NCBI GenBank assembly: GCA_024699855.1 | Contig: JAMPIQ010000002.1 | Coordinates: 16,864,001 to 16,928,000, forward strand | Direction of reading: 5' to 3' | DNA length: 64,000 bases | DNA from: Aphelenchoides besseyi | Lineage: Eukaryota; Nematoda; Chromadorea; Rhabditida; Aphelenchoididae | Shown here: positions 9,977-22,578 of the stretch, in pieces | How the letters are laid out: each line of letters opens with the position of its first letter | How positions within the stretch are numbered: the first letter of the stretch is position 1 | Position numbers and translations under genes: made by a program | The notes under the pieces: generated by a model | Database searches by the model: none | Seen by the model: the letters and a program-made list of their open reading frames with translations, nothing else | Told to the model about the DNA's origin: nothing

Positions 9977-12900
9977 TCAGTAATGGATCTTCATTCCAAA
10001 CGCATGACGGAACTTCTTATCGTAATCGGCAGCAATCGTTTGGACAGCCAAAAGCAACGCATCGTTCATCCGAGCACTATAGTTCAAGACTTCTTGAAGC
10101 GATTGCAAGACGCGCTAAAATGGAAGCTTTAGAGGTTTCATAAAGACTGTTACTTACATTGAAGTCATTCACTGCATACCAAACTTCACTTATGTCAAGC
10201 TTGTTGTCACTAATCAACAAATCTTTGGATCCATGAATGTAGAAATCGTAAGCATAAGAGTTACGATAAATCTAAATGCACTTGTTAGCCGCTTTTCTTT
10301 GAGTTCCTTTAACTAACCGGACGACCACGATGGTCGACATTCTCGCAGTGAGCCGGAATAAAAGCTGGATCAAGACAAATGTCGTCGTCCAAAGTCGAAA
10401 CAATTTCCGCGACCGACAATCTAAGTCCCGATTTTCCACTCAAACGGAAATATTCGTTCTGAAAGTTGGTTAATTAACAAACAATCGACACTATGGTTGT
10501 TTACGTCAATTCGTTGCGAAGGGAAGAACAATTGAAGACACGCAAGCAGAAGCTGTTCGGTTTCCGTGTTGTAGGTGGCAATCAACTCTTCAAACTTTTC
10601 GGGCATTCGCTTCAATGAAATCGCCTAAATATGGTGAATAGTGGGAAGATTTGTTCTAGAAACTTACATCGTTCTGGTTGCTATCCGAAATCGGAAGACG
10701 GCGGTTGGTGAACAAATGAGCGAGAATAAGAACAAATGTTTCGTTGAATTCTTTTGGTGTTTCTTTCATTGTAGAGCAAAGTTTGTGGAAAGCTCCAATT
10801 TGGAGAAGATGAACAAACAACAAGTTTCCTGGCTCGTAGACTCCCAAATGAACAGCAATCTTTGCAAATCCTGTGGTATCGCCCTAAAGATTTCAACTAA
10901 TTATAATTGTGTTGCAAACACGGTTACCGTTTCGTCAATCAATTGCAAGCGACGAAGGAATTGAACGTTGAAGAAACTCAGAGCTTTCATGATCTCCGAA
11001 AAAGCCCCTTCTTTTTTGCCATGACGAGTGTAGAGTGCGAAGCTTTGCTTCAACAGCGTCAACGTCGCTGTCACGCGACCTTCTTTGGTCAATAAACTGT
11101 TCTCGGTTGATGCTTCATTGGTCTTCTTCGTGGACGATTCTTTCAGTTTCAACTTCTCCAACAAAGTCGTTGCCACCGCTTCGCCGATTTGATTCGAACG
11201 GAAAGCGCTAGCGATTTCTTCACGAGTTTGAAATTCCTCAGGATTACCGTTGATGTAAGTGAACAGACGAAGCAAGAAGGAAGCCGTGTATGGAACGTTT
11301 CCGCGTAATGTGGCCAAACTTGCCGTTAACAAGCGACGAATTTTACTATAAAAAGCAGGGGGTTTAAGGCTACTGAAAATGATCGTTTACCTGGTTGGCA
11401 ATGCCATGAAGATGACCGTACCAGCGGGATCATAACCACGTCGACCGGCACGACCGGACATTTGACGGAACTGCAGCGGCGTCAACTGCGGAGTGTCGAT
11501 GCCAAAAATGACCGTCTTACACGGCATGTTCATACCGAGAGCCAAAGTCGCAGTCGAAAACAGAATACCGAGATTGCCGTTGCGGAATAGAATCTCAACG
11601 GTTCCACGTTCAGTCGAATTCAAACCATCGTGATGGAATCCGATTCCGCGTTCGAATAATTTCAAGAGCAATTTCGTGGATTGTCGTGAACCACATCGAG
11701 TGATGAGACGTTGAACGGTTTTGTCGTAGAGTTCTTCGTCCACTGATCGACCAATGAGTTTGAACCTGAAAGATTTCGATAAGCGAACTGAAGGTATTCT
11801 GGAGCACTTACTGCGACAATGCTTCTTTCAATTTCATACGCAACATCGCAAACTGATCGTTCGACGAGTCATCTTCTGGCGGCTCATCTTCTGGAGGTCC
11901 ACCCTTCTTCTTGTCGTCTTCTTTAACATCTCGTTTTCGTTTGGCAATTTTCGCAAGACGCTAAAAATAAAGAGTTTGATTGATTGAAGCAAAGAGAAGC
12001 CTACGTCTTCAGCTTTAAAGTTGAAACGACGTTTGAACTCGGGAGCATCCATGTAAGCCTTTTCGCGAATGTCCATCTCGTTGTACACGTGCATTGCCAA
12101 TTGTTCACAAAACTCACGGTTCTCGTTGAAACAGATACCTGGCAACATATCGTTCGCTTTCAACTCATCCAATAGAGGAACTACGTTGTAGAGAGCAGTA
12201 CGGAACTAAATAATTTGATACATTGTATGAAATGATCCCATTAGAAATTACCATATTGAACGGTTTCATTCGTTTCTCGAAATCTTCGCGAACATCGGCT
12301 CCTAGTCTTTCGAACACTTTCTCGCTTTTATCTTGATCGTGATAGAGCCAATGAAGGAAACGTTCTTTTAATCCCGACTCTAATTCACGTATCATTTTAC
12401 GCGTTAGCCAAACCATTTCCATTGAGTTGCTTTTGAATCCGAAGAAACTGGAGGGTTCGAACTCTTTTCTAAATTATACATCATAACTAATTCTTCGCTA
12501 TTTGTACTCACTTTGTCTTCTCATCCACTTCTGCCATGATCGTATAGAGTTCGACGATCTGACGAGCGGTGAGCTGTTGGTCGTCGGGTACCGAAAACAT
12601 TTTGATCTTTTCGGGAGCATACACACTGTAGGGTGTGAAGTAATGAAGAATGCTCTCTTCGATTACTGACATCAAACTTCCAGCCACCGACGATTGACTA
12701 CTTTTAACGTCGTTCATCGAAATTCCTTTCAGAAACATTTCGTTGTCACGAGTAAAATTGACTTCTTTCGGACAGTCCTTCAGTTTCTGAATACTTAGCT
12801 CAAGTTCAGACCAACGTTCCTTGTAGACAATCAATTCCACGTTTCGAGAATTTTGACTTTTGGTTTGTTCGGCGTCTTGTAGCCATTGATGAAACACGTC

Positions 12901-15900
12901 GACGTTGCTTATCGTAGCAGACAAAGCCAAGAAAGGGCATTGGATCAGAAGGAAGATGTGCTCCCAAATGTGTCCTTGTTTCGATGCGTTGATGCAATGA
13001 ACTTCATCGAGAATAACATAGCGAATACGACCAACAAATTCTTGAATCTTTGGTTCCGGCGATAAAAGCAACGTCTCCAAACATTCCGGAATAGTGACCA
13101 AGACTTGACAGTTAAGTGCATTTTCGAAATAGTCCGTGAACATCGTACCGAACAAAACCGTGTTGCCAGTAAGTGGTTTGTTACGGAAACGCGCGTAAAT
13201 CGAACCACATACCTAAAAATATGGTTAAAATTATGAATCGTATTTCTATTGATTCACTTGATTGATCAAAGCTTTCGATGGACAAACGTAAACGACAACG
13301 TTCTCATTGGATTGTCGTAAAACTTTTTCGATACAATAGTACGAAACGAAAGTTTTACCGGCCGACGTTGGTGCGACAATCAAAGCGGAATGATCTGCAA
13401 TGAAATGAATTACACTAAAAAAAGGGACAATCAATTACTTCGATCAACAACATCCAACATATTTCGTTGCCAAGCATCGGGCCAAAAACCAGTGACACGA
13501 TCATCTTCTTGCGGATCAGAGAGCACATCAACCAAACGACCGCCGTGATAGAGTTGATAGTAGATCATGTCGATTCCAAGATCAAATTCACGATTCATTT
13601 TCTTTGGATTCTTGTAGAAACCAAGGAAACACCAATAATCTTGAATCTTTTCTTTTTGCGCGTTGTCGAGATGCTTCCAATGCTTGGTGAAGCACTCTTT
13701 GAGTTGACTGACAAAGTCGATTGCCGTGGATCGTTTCTCTTCGATTGTCTTGCATCGTGGAGCTTTGGCAAAGAAGATTTCACCGTAACGCAAAGCCAAC
13801 TCGTAACCACAAATTGCTTTCGATTCATCGAGTTGAAGTTTACGTTTGACATTTTCAAGAGCTTGAATGGCCTGAAAAGTTTGCTCAATCAGTGAACGCA
13901 TATGTGCAATTACATTTGTTTTTACGTTGGTAGCGTATTGGATTTTTATCTTGTCGTTTTCGACCTGTTTCTTCACCAACGACTGTTTGTTCGCCTCCAA
14001 AATTTGATCTTTTTTCGACAATTTGGGAGCTTTTTGAGCTGAAAATAACAAGATCGATTGATAGTACCGTTAAATTGAACGCACCCTTCTTTCCGGCTTG
14101 TTGTTTCTTTGCATCTTTGCCGCCTTTTTGCCTCGCATGTCCGTTTTCCTCAGCAGCAGGTTCTTCTTTGATTTGGGACAATTTGGGAGTACGCGAAAAG
14201 TCGACAAGTAGATCGTTGGTTCGTCCTTCCAACGAGTCCGAAAATGCTTGATACCTACAAGTTCGTAATGAATTGAACGCAAAGCTAAACGACTTTACCA
14301 TTTGGAGGTTTTTTGACGCATTCTATTGGCTTTCTTCTGTTCATAGGCCGTGAGTTGTTGTTTGGATTCCAATTGAAGAAGTCGATCTTCAACCGTGTAG
14401 AAACGCCATTTAAGAACATTACGAAAAACGCTTTCGAAATTCACGGTCTCTTTTGCGGTATACTTAACAGAGTTTAGAACGTTGTCGTTTTTGAAAATCG
14501 CATCGTAAAGCTCGTTCGAGATAGGAAACGTTGAAACGTTGTTAATCAATAATTCCGTTGATTCTTCGGACGGAGATATCAACGTGTCTTCTTCGTCAGT
14601 TACAAGCGCTTCTTTGAATCCAACTTTTGCGTGTAACTTCGCGAACTCTTCTTGCAAACGATACGGTAGAATCGGTCTTCCGTTCATGGCATTGGCGAAT
14701 ATCCAGTTGATAAGACGTCCATCCCACAAATCATCCAAAGAAAAATTCACAGTCTAAAGACAAACGTTTAGATAGAAAAGTCGTTGTTTTTGTACCTTAA
14801 CGTCCAATGTTTGCAAGGCTGTGGTCAATGCTTCGATCACACGTCGGCGACAACGAGTCAACAGAATCGGTGCAACTTTTGGAACGTCGATGTCCGGAAT
14901 GTAACGTTTGTGACCAACCACTTTTCCGATATGAGCAGCAAGCAAAACCGATAAACAGAATTTCTCGAATTCGGGATCCGATTTCTCGCGTTTCAGTTCG
15001 CTTTTCAACACCAATGCCAACAAATCGACTGGCGATGAACACTCGCCGGCACTCAAAGAACGAATTGGTTTGGCTGCAATAAACGCTTCAAAACAACCTT
15101 CGTAGCTTCAACTCACCGGCATCCTGAGACCAAATTTTTGATATTCGCTCGTCCATGTTTGCCACAACGACCGGAATGACCTTGACACGATAGACAAACA
15201 CCGTTGAAAAGTTTATCGCAAACGCTTCGAAGTAGACGACTGGAATACCATTGCTAATCAACTGTACAGCTGAAAAGTTTTTGTTATTGAATTCAACGAT
15301 AAGACATTAACAAACCAATTGAAGCGAATTCGGGAATAAATTCAACGTTCTCATTAACAACATTCGTACTCGGATTCTCAACGGACATAAGTAGAAACGA
15401 GGGGGTCAAACGTTTCAAGAACTTTTCCCATTCCGGTGCCAACGGATTGCTAAACTTTTCAACGTAGAGTGCATACTCGCTAGTGTCCAAAAATGCGACC
15501 AAATAGTTGTACATGAAGTTAAGGACCACATCGGCTTTGTACTTATGTTCAAAATCACGGAACCAAACAAGCTTATACTTCGCGTTCAAATCGTTCAAAC
15601 GTTCGAAGAAAGCGCGTACCTGTGGTTTCGTAATTCGCTCATTCTTGTTCAATGCAACTCACTTGATGCGCCAAAACAATTGTCTGTCCGGCAAGAGTCC
15701 AATTGTGATACGCGTGTGCGGTGAACTCGATGAGCAAACTGTCTAGTGATATGAGAAAAATTTCGACATCGGCAAATTCATCGATAATATCCGTGTAAGT
15801 GCAATGAAACATGTCGACCAACTGAAATACGAATCGAACATCGACGCCCATAGATTCGAACTTACTGAACGATCGAACTCCATTGTTTCCGTAATTTCAA

Positions 15901-16092
15901 ACGTCTCCACATATTGTAGCAAGTCACTGGCCTTCGCAAAAGCGCCGTCTTTGACAACATCTACTAAACTCTGAAACGTTCAAATACGTGAAACGAAATC
16001 GATTCAAAGCCACGAACCTCGTCATCGCTTGAGATCTGATCCTCGTCCTCCGAAGCAACAACTTCTTTGACTTCCTCGTCGACGGTTCCCAT
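9977..16092 (-). CDS. DDX60-type DExH superfamily 2 helicase
   Basis: A long gene of many exons from the ATG at 16092 to a TGA at 9977, separated by introns of roughly 45-60 nt. The product is roughly 1,700 residues, in the range of human DDX60. All helicase landmarks are visible: Walker A 'APTSAGKT' (about 13350-13380), 'DEVH' box (about 13000), motif III 'LSATIS' (about 12915), '[11 protein letters not shown]' (about 11540) and motif VI '[10 protein letters not shown]' (about 11440). The text around '[19 protein letters not shown]' and 'GIGFHHDGL' matches DDX60 rather than SKI2 or BRR2. A Lys-rich segment near 14050-14190 links the N-terminal part to the helicase core. DDX60 proteins are cytosolic RNA helicases; in vertebrates they assist RNA sensing and translation control, while the nematode role is not known to me. 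It ends tail to tail with the claudin-derived repeat copy. The exon structure is inferred by eye. Confidence 0.88.
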
Positions 16093-16709
16093 GTTCGCTA
16101 TTTATTGTTCTTTTTAACTATTGAAAATTCGCAAAAATTTGTATAAAACGAAAATTTCTAAAAATGAAAACTCATATGTGAGAAGCAAAATATCTTGACA
16201 ACAACTCTACAGGTAAGCACGAATCGCGTTGAAACTACACGTTTCGTCTGCTAATTACCCAAAAACAAGCCCAATAATCAACTTTGTTTCTCCCCGCTTT
16301 CGCTCGCTTTCCATTCGATAGAGCACGAGAGGCCCAATGCAGCTCGTTGCGGAAGAGTTTCCAGTTCGGACCGAACGAACTGAAGTCGGGAGCCAAATCG
16401 ACATCGTTTTACTTTTGGGTTAAAGAAAAGAACTCGTCAGAAACAAAACCGCTGCAAAAGTTTAATCACGGTCACCGTCAACGTATTTTGAAACTGAAGT
16501 CACTATGACGCAATAGTATGAGTTGTCTATGGCATTTAGCCAAAGGAACTTGCCAACGATCGTCATCAACTTGTTCTTGTGAAAAGCATCTTATGAATAA
16601 AGTGTCTAAGTAGTTTATGATATTGAAATGCAAGTTGATTAACAACAACAATAAACGTAACAACTCAGTTCTTTTCTACCTTTTCGTATCTGAACTGTGA
16701 ATCTCGACG

Positions 16710-17872
16710 TTAGAAATCTCGAAAATGACGAACTCGACAAATCGAACGATCTCGTGAAGTTGGAACATCAAAAACTGGATGCATTTGGAAGCGATGAATA
16801 CGCTCATCAAACGACGCTTTGATGTAAGCCCACGGATGGGATTTGGATTTGAACTCGAAGTCGAATTGAGATAATTGGTTTTGTTCGCATTCGCAACGAA
16901 ATTTGTGCATAAAATCCGCATCACAATTGTTGACGTAGATTTGAAAGGCCGGTGCTTCGGAGATGTGGATCCACGTCTGCAACATTGGTTAGTGAACACG
17001 TTCAAACAACCCGACTACCTTGATGAATTCACAGAGCTCTCCGGGTTTCAAATTCGGAGCTTCAGCGTAAAATGGAACACTTCTTCGTGGTTTGAAACGC
17101 ATGTCAAATGCCAATTTACTCAGATATCGACCGAGAATGCCCAAGCCATTACCTGATTTGCAGTTCTTGACCGTAAACTGGCACAGATCTTGAAGCTGTT
17201 TGAATTGTCGTTCTGTGAAACCGCAAGACAAACGACAATCTTCGAGCTTGATGGCCTGAATAGGGCCTTTAAGATCAGTCTACGATTGTTGTAATACCTG
17301 GCAGTTTCCCGCTACGAGCGTTTCCCAAAGTCGACTGCATAGTAACGTATTTTCGATTGTCACTGATTGAAGAATAAAAGAACTGATTCGAAATTGGCGG
17401 CTCAAATTCAAGACCGAGATCAATTGATCCAATTCGGTTTCCGTAATTGGACCACAAATTTTAATACAATTTGTTTGAAGTTGTTTTAAGAGACTTAGTA
17501 ATTGATCTGCTTCTGATTCCTAAAGTTTTGAGCATAAACAAACAGAAATTTTTAAACGTTACCAGTTTGAATTGTTTCTGTTTTGTCTTATCGCCGCTGA
17601 TACCGACCTTCATGTTTTTGAACTCCAGACGACAGTCGTGACGTGCCAAATGCATGCGATTATGTTTAACCAATGTTCGGAAATCGTCGTTAACATTTTG
17701 CACTGCATCGATGGTCTCAGCGTCCAAATAGCGAAGAATTTTAATGTGCAGTTCGACGGGTAACGGAAATCTGTTTCTTGTGCATTCCTTAAAGAGAAAG
17801 GTCTAATGTGTTTAAGACAAAACAATAATCGTTTATTAACATCAAAATTACCTCAATGTTAGCTGCTTGCAT
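16710..17872 (-). CDS. F-box protein
   Basis: Five exons, 17872-17852, 17802-17563, 17519-17298, 17255-17019 and 16976-16710, join in phase to 328 residues. Near the N-terminus 'FPLPVELHIKILRYLDAETI' is a clear F-box (Leu-Pro pair, then the Ile/Leu pattern that contacts SKP1). The rest shows the mixed helix-strand sequence typical of the large nematode F-box expansion, with no leucine-rich or WD repeats that I can identify. Such proteins recruit substrates to SCF ubiquitin ligases; the substrate cannot be inferred. The fourth intron boundary is tight (42 nt). It is on the same strand as the helicase gene, 618 bp upstream of it, so co-transcription is possible but the gap is long. The degenerate F-box-like copy near 20 kb may be a relative. 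Confidence 0.72.
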
Positions 17873-18630
17873 GTCGCTTAATCAAACTAGTGTCTTTGTC
17901 CCGCAAAGTAATGAATACGAAGAGATTTTAGATGATTTGGAAGTAAAGGGATAACAAGGAGAATAAGTGAATATAAGAACGATCGAAGCAAACTGACCAC
18001 AGTTGAGTTCTCAATGGTCTGTTAAGGAATGTTAGATCATTGATTACCCTTAACTGGTTTTTGATAACACAAATAAAAGATGCTTTTTAGGTTGTTCCAG
18101 AAAGGCTGCGGTCAAAAATCGTTTTTCCACGATAAGGTTGAGTGATTGGTGTTGTTCACGGTTGTCTTCTTTGTTTTCATCGATTGGAGAGTGTAATTCA
18201 CATGCGAGTTGCTCAGAAGTCAAAATACGCTAATGGGTGAACATACTCCCATCGGGTACAAGCTGATTATAACTCATACGAGCAGTTGGAAACGCTCTTT
18301 GGACTGAAGACTGCTCTGCTTATCAACGCACTCAAAGAGTTCTTTAGCTGTTTCATCGACAGTTAGCTCGAAATAGTTCAATTGAAAACGCTGTTGTTTT
18401 TATTGCAATTTAAGCAGTTTTGCACTTATCTTTGCCGCAATTGGAAACTTTGCGTCGCAGACTCTCGACGATAAAAATTGAAACTTTGCAACATGATTGC
18501 AATTCAGACACTCAACGAGAATCCGTTTATTCACCGACCTGAAAATTTGTTATTTCTATAACTTAACAGTGAATAGAATGATAAATTAGTCGATTAAAAC
18601 TTCAAATGAATAACACAAAAGAAGTGACAG
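17873..18630. other. AT-rich spacer, probable promoter of the F-box gene
   Basis: I see no coding frame with splice support. Adjacent ATG-bearing ends point away on both sides, so this holds the upstream regions of the F-box gene (-) and of the small gene at 18631 (+). Confidence 0.45.
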
Positions 18631-18943
18631 ATGATGAAAACAACGAGTATTTCAACAAGATTTATACGCGGTTGTCTTCTGACCTTTAAAGAAGTACGTG
18701 GTATCAAAGATACAGACGATCGTTTTGCATCTGCTCATAAGCAACGACTATTTTCCTGATTTTCACTTTCGTCTATAAAAACGTCGTTTTTAGGCTATTG
18801 GTAGGATCAGCGAAAGAGAAGTCGTTGATCTTAGCTTTTTCGATACCAACTTAGTCGATTCATTTAAGAGTACAATTACGACGGTGTCCCGTGGCGCAAG
18901 GAAAATTCTAGAACCGGGAATCGCTATCACCTTAAGAAGATAG
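18631..18943 (+). CDS. unrecognised 70-residue protein with mitochondrial-like N-terminus
   Basis: Two exons, 18631-18693 and 18794-18943, join in phase through a GTACGT donor and a TTTTTAG acceptor, giving about 70 residues. The N-terminus ('MKTTSISTRFIRGCLL') is Ser/Thr/Arg-rich without acidic residues, like a mitochondrial presequence. Exon 2 is a plain globular sequence ending in Arg-Arg. No family is recognised. It could be the front part of a longer gene that continues to the ubiquitin-like exons at 19.2-19.5 kb, but I could not find a donor that keeps the phase. Confidence 0.4.
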
Positions 18944-19235
18944 TTCTTTTCAATTCTATCGTTTTCTCAGACAATTCTGTTGTCATCACACCTGTCGACC
19001 GTTTCTGCCATTTAAAAACTACTCTTCCCTTTTGCGCACGGTCAGTTGGACTGATCGACTGGGTCGATGGCGCCGTTCTTTTTCTGTTTTTCTTCTTGTT
19101 TTATCTCCTTTGGCTCATCCATTTTCGCTTTTAGTTCTCCTTCGTTCCTCGTGTAATTTTTATGTTTAATGTTTATTAACCCAAGTTTGAGGACAATAAA
19201 CTATCGGTCGTTACTAATCGAACGTTGTTTTACAA

Positions 19236-19535
19236 ATCGCAGATGCGAAAGGGGATGGTAGCGGTTCGTATTCAACTATCAAAGCAGTCGCTTCGTTTGA
19301 AGTAAGTAAACTGTAACAAAACGTTTATTACGTCTAATTTTAGGTTGCAAAGAGAGTAAGCGTAAAACACATAAAAGAATCAATCCATCAACTCTACAAC
19401 GTCCCAGTAGAAGAGCAAGAACTGCGTTTTGAAGGTAGAATAGTGAAAACTGATAAAACTTGTGAATTTAAGCTGAATTTTACAACATACACGCAACTTA
19501 GCGTTCTTACTTGTACAACCACAGAATCAACGTAA
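19236..19535 (+). CDS. ubiquitin-like domain protein
   Basis: Two exons are supported: about 19236-19301 (frame entered after an ATCGCAG acceptor at 19240 or earlier) and 19344-19535, ending in TAA. The joined sequence fits a beta-grasp ubiquitin-like fold: 'VSVKHIKESIHQLYNVPVEE' corresponds to ubiquitin's Thr/Val-x2-Ile-Lys helix and turn, 'QELRFEGRIV' to 'QRLIFAGKQL', and 'TQLSVLT' to the last strand. There is no C-terminal Gly-Gly, so it would not be conjugated. The 5' end is unresolved: the ATG at 19243 is in a different phase, so an upstream start exon is missing. Domain membership is fairly likely; the identity of the protein is unknown. Confidence 0.45.
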
Positions 19536-19865
19536 AATGCATTCCGCCATTTTAGCAATTGAATCGACGTTTTTAAGAATAGAAAACGTAAGATTTCCCA
19601 AGCTGAAGGATATGGTATCAACTAATTTCCGTGTATGCTGATTTTAGTTTTTTACTCTCGCCCTCATGTTTTGCGACAAAGATCGTTTGCGTCTTAAAGA
19701 TTTTTCAAACCCACTGGCAAATGGAATTCTGGTGTTGGTTCTTAGCCGACCAATTTGAAGGAGCTAAAAACCATTAGATGCGATGAGTGATTTGAATTCC
19801 AAATGAAAGAAAACTATGAGCTTGGCACTTGCCGTACTGTTTCATTCGTATTTTAACGATGTTAA

Positions 19866-20623
19866 TTGAGCTCGGATAAGCTTGTGATGCGAAGAATTTA
19901 TTTAGGTTTCATTATAAAGATGTGGAAACGATTTGGTGGAAGAGATGTTCTATGGCCATTAATGCTAATTGCCGACCTTTCAACCGAACTTCTCTTCCAA
20001 ATTTCATGCCATCGAATGCAATCGAGTGACGTTGATATTATGCGAAAATGCTCGTTGAGAGCGGTTTGTCGGTTCGGTTTGTTTGATTACAAGCTCCTTT
20101 GATTCGACCGCTTCGGTGAAGAAATTGATAACACCGGAAGGCAACAGCAAAACGTTTCAACTGCTAAACGACCGTCTTGCTGGATGGAAGGCTCTAGATT
20201 CCGTTTATGTACGTTCATTTGATCGATTGAGCTTGAGACGAACATTCCACGTTTGAAAACATTTCGATTCCAAGAATCGGACAACGTTCTCGTAACTCTG
20301 CTTCAGCGAATTTGTGTCCAAATAGGAAATGCAAAGTTCTCGAAATTAATCTTCCTCCACTACTGACCTTTGATCAGTTCGTTCGTCTGAAGCAACATAA
20401 TCGTGTTGGAAACGTTCGCAATTCCTTTTATTTCTTTCTTATGCTCCTGACCGTCAACTTTAATTCTGAATCCAATCAACTCGAAACGTGGCCAACCGAA
20501 TTTGCCGAATTGAGAAAACGCGACGCCGCCAATTGTCTGTGGTTTTTTAATCAACCGAACATAAAATCGTTGGCGGCATCCGATGAAAATCGAATAAACG
20601 AAATTAAACGTTCTGCTCGTTGA
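19866..20623 (+). pseudogene. degenerate F-box-like gene with frameshifts
   Basis: Three coding-like pieces follow each other: about 19866-20102, about 20095-20250 and about 20253-20623. The first contains 'LIADLSTELLFQISCHRMQS', which fits an F-box (Leu-x-x-Leu-Pro/Ser-x-Glu-Leu-Leu). The frame shifts between pieces near 20098 and 20250, where no intron of sensible length is possible. There is no ATG in a good position for the first piece. I read it as a decayed member of the nematode F-box expansion, possibly related to the intact gene at 16710-17872. Alternative: several short exons of a real but divergent gene. Confidence 0.35.
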
Positions 20624-22578
20624 TTGCACAGCAAATTGAAATTGTTCGGACATCGCTTTTTTATGAATACAACTTGCACATCACAAAAGCACGTTCGAAT
20701 GTCTGCAACAGCTTTGTGAAACGACGAAATTAACTGCGATTCTTTGAAGTTTATTTAGCACTAAATATGTTAATCACACCTTCATTATAAGTGAATTAAC
20801 GTTGAAATACTTCCGCTTTGTCCAGATTTGTGTTCTCAACTTCGAAGCTAGAAAGTACAAACACCTCAGCTGGTCCTTGAAATACCCTAAGATCTGTGGA
20901 TAAGCAACAGATTTCTTAAAAATCTTTTCTTTGCTTCGTTTACATTCGTTACCGTATACGAATGTCGAAGCAGACACAAAATTGCACGTAAATACCAGTA
21001 GTGGATATCATCATTCGAGTCATCTTGTTGCGGCAGAGAAACGACAAATTCGATTTGCCGCCGTTCCATCGTTAGTTCGTTTAGAAGAACCACTTGTAGT
21101 CGAAAACGAAGTGGAGTCTTTTCAACTTAAACGTGACATTCAATTCCTCTCGTATTTCTTCTTAACATCAACAAATTTATCAGAACATTCACGACCGGAT
21201 CTTGTATATGAAATGTTATTTCGCCAACGGCTTATCGTTTGTTTGATACGAATAATCGACGTAATGTAAAAGAACTTATAGACACTACGATCAACGATAA
21301 CAGTTATCTTCTAAAAACATTGCAATAACATGAACAGCTTACAAACAAACCACGTCCATTACAAAAGATGTTTTCTATATGCTGTTATACGGTAGTTCCT
21401 GAACTTGCAATTAACCACATTGATGTGATGGTAATTCTCCAATGAAAACTTTGATTCCAAGAGCTACAGTTTGTATAGTTGTTGTCTCAATTTCGTCACA
21501 GTTGTCGTTTAATTAGAATCCGCATATAAACCGTACAATTTCCGAGTGATGCCATTTGAAAGCGCTAATTTGTTTCTACGATCATGTGCAGAAATGAAAT
21601 CTACAGTAGTTCTTCTGCACTCTTGGTCATGCACTTGTTCAAAAGGCGGAGTCAAGGATTAAGAGCCGCTTTAAGCGTGGGTTTGCTTGTTGAATAAGAA
21701 CGGTTCTAGAGGGGTGGGATCTAAATGAAAACCAAACGTTGATGTTGCCAGCAGTTTAGTCAAGATCTCAATTAATGCGTCGAAGTCGCTTCGTTGTTTT
21801 AAAGAACGTGACTGTTGATGTCGCAGAAGCATGCTAGATATCGAGTTGTAAGTACATTTAGTGCTTTCATTGCAATTGTTTTCATTTTCGGGTTTAAACA
21901 ACTTAAAACCATGTTATCGAAACCTTTTAAATTGCATTCATTCCTTTGAATTCCTCCTACTCTACTTCCGCTTTAGTACCCGTTCATCAAAGTTTCAACA
22001 AATTCAATTCGGTTAGTTAAGTCGAATAATGACGCGTATTTATGTTTCGGAAACATCCCACAAAAAGAATTCAATCTGTTCTTATTTAAGAGAGATGAAT
22101 GCAAGTGAATGGAGAGCGTCTATTCGAGAGGTTTTGATCTTTTCGAGATTACCAGTTCAATTAAATAGCCGAGTTTGCATTGCCGATTAATGAGAAATGC
22201 GATTTAAAGGTTGTTTTGAAAGCTTCAGAAACGTTAAGCGTATTTCGAATTCATAAGCACCTGTAAGCTCTGTTGATTTGCATCTGCAAACTCGATCTAA
22301 TTAGCTCCACAGACAATGGTAAATGAATTATAAACTAAGCGAACTTTGTTCATTCAACTAATCCCGATGATGTCTTTCAACTTTAAAGAGCGTTCCAATT
22401 GTCATGGGATGTTGCCATTGTTACAAAGTTGTTTTGATCTCGAGTAACACTCTTGCCAGTTTACTCCCGTAATTGTTGCGTGGTTGATACGATTTGAATA
22501 TCAACAAATGTACATTTATCGACTTAATATCTTAAGGGAATCTCGACTTGAGCCACTACGCGCACTCTAATCAATACA
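20624..22578. other. AT-rich region upstream of flp-7, with a possible reverse-strand exon
   Basis: Mostly noncoding. On the reverse strand 21124-20887 is an open frame that reads like protein ('NDDIHYWYLRAILCLLRHSY') and ends in a TAG, but no start exon joins it. The 1.3 kb directly before flp-7 has no coding signal and probably carries its neuron-specific regulatory sites. Confidence 0.4.
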
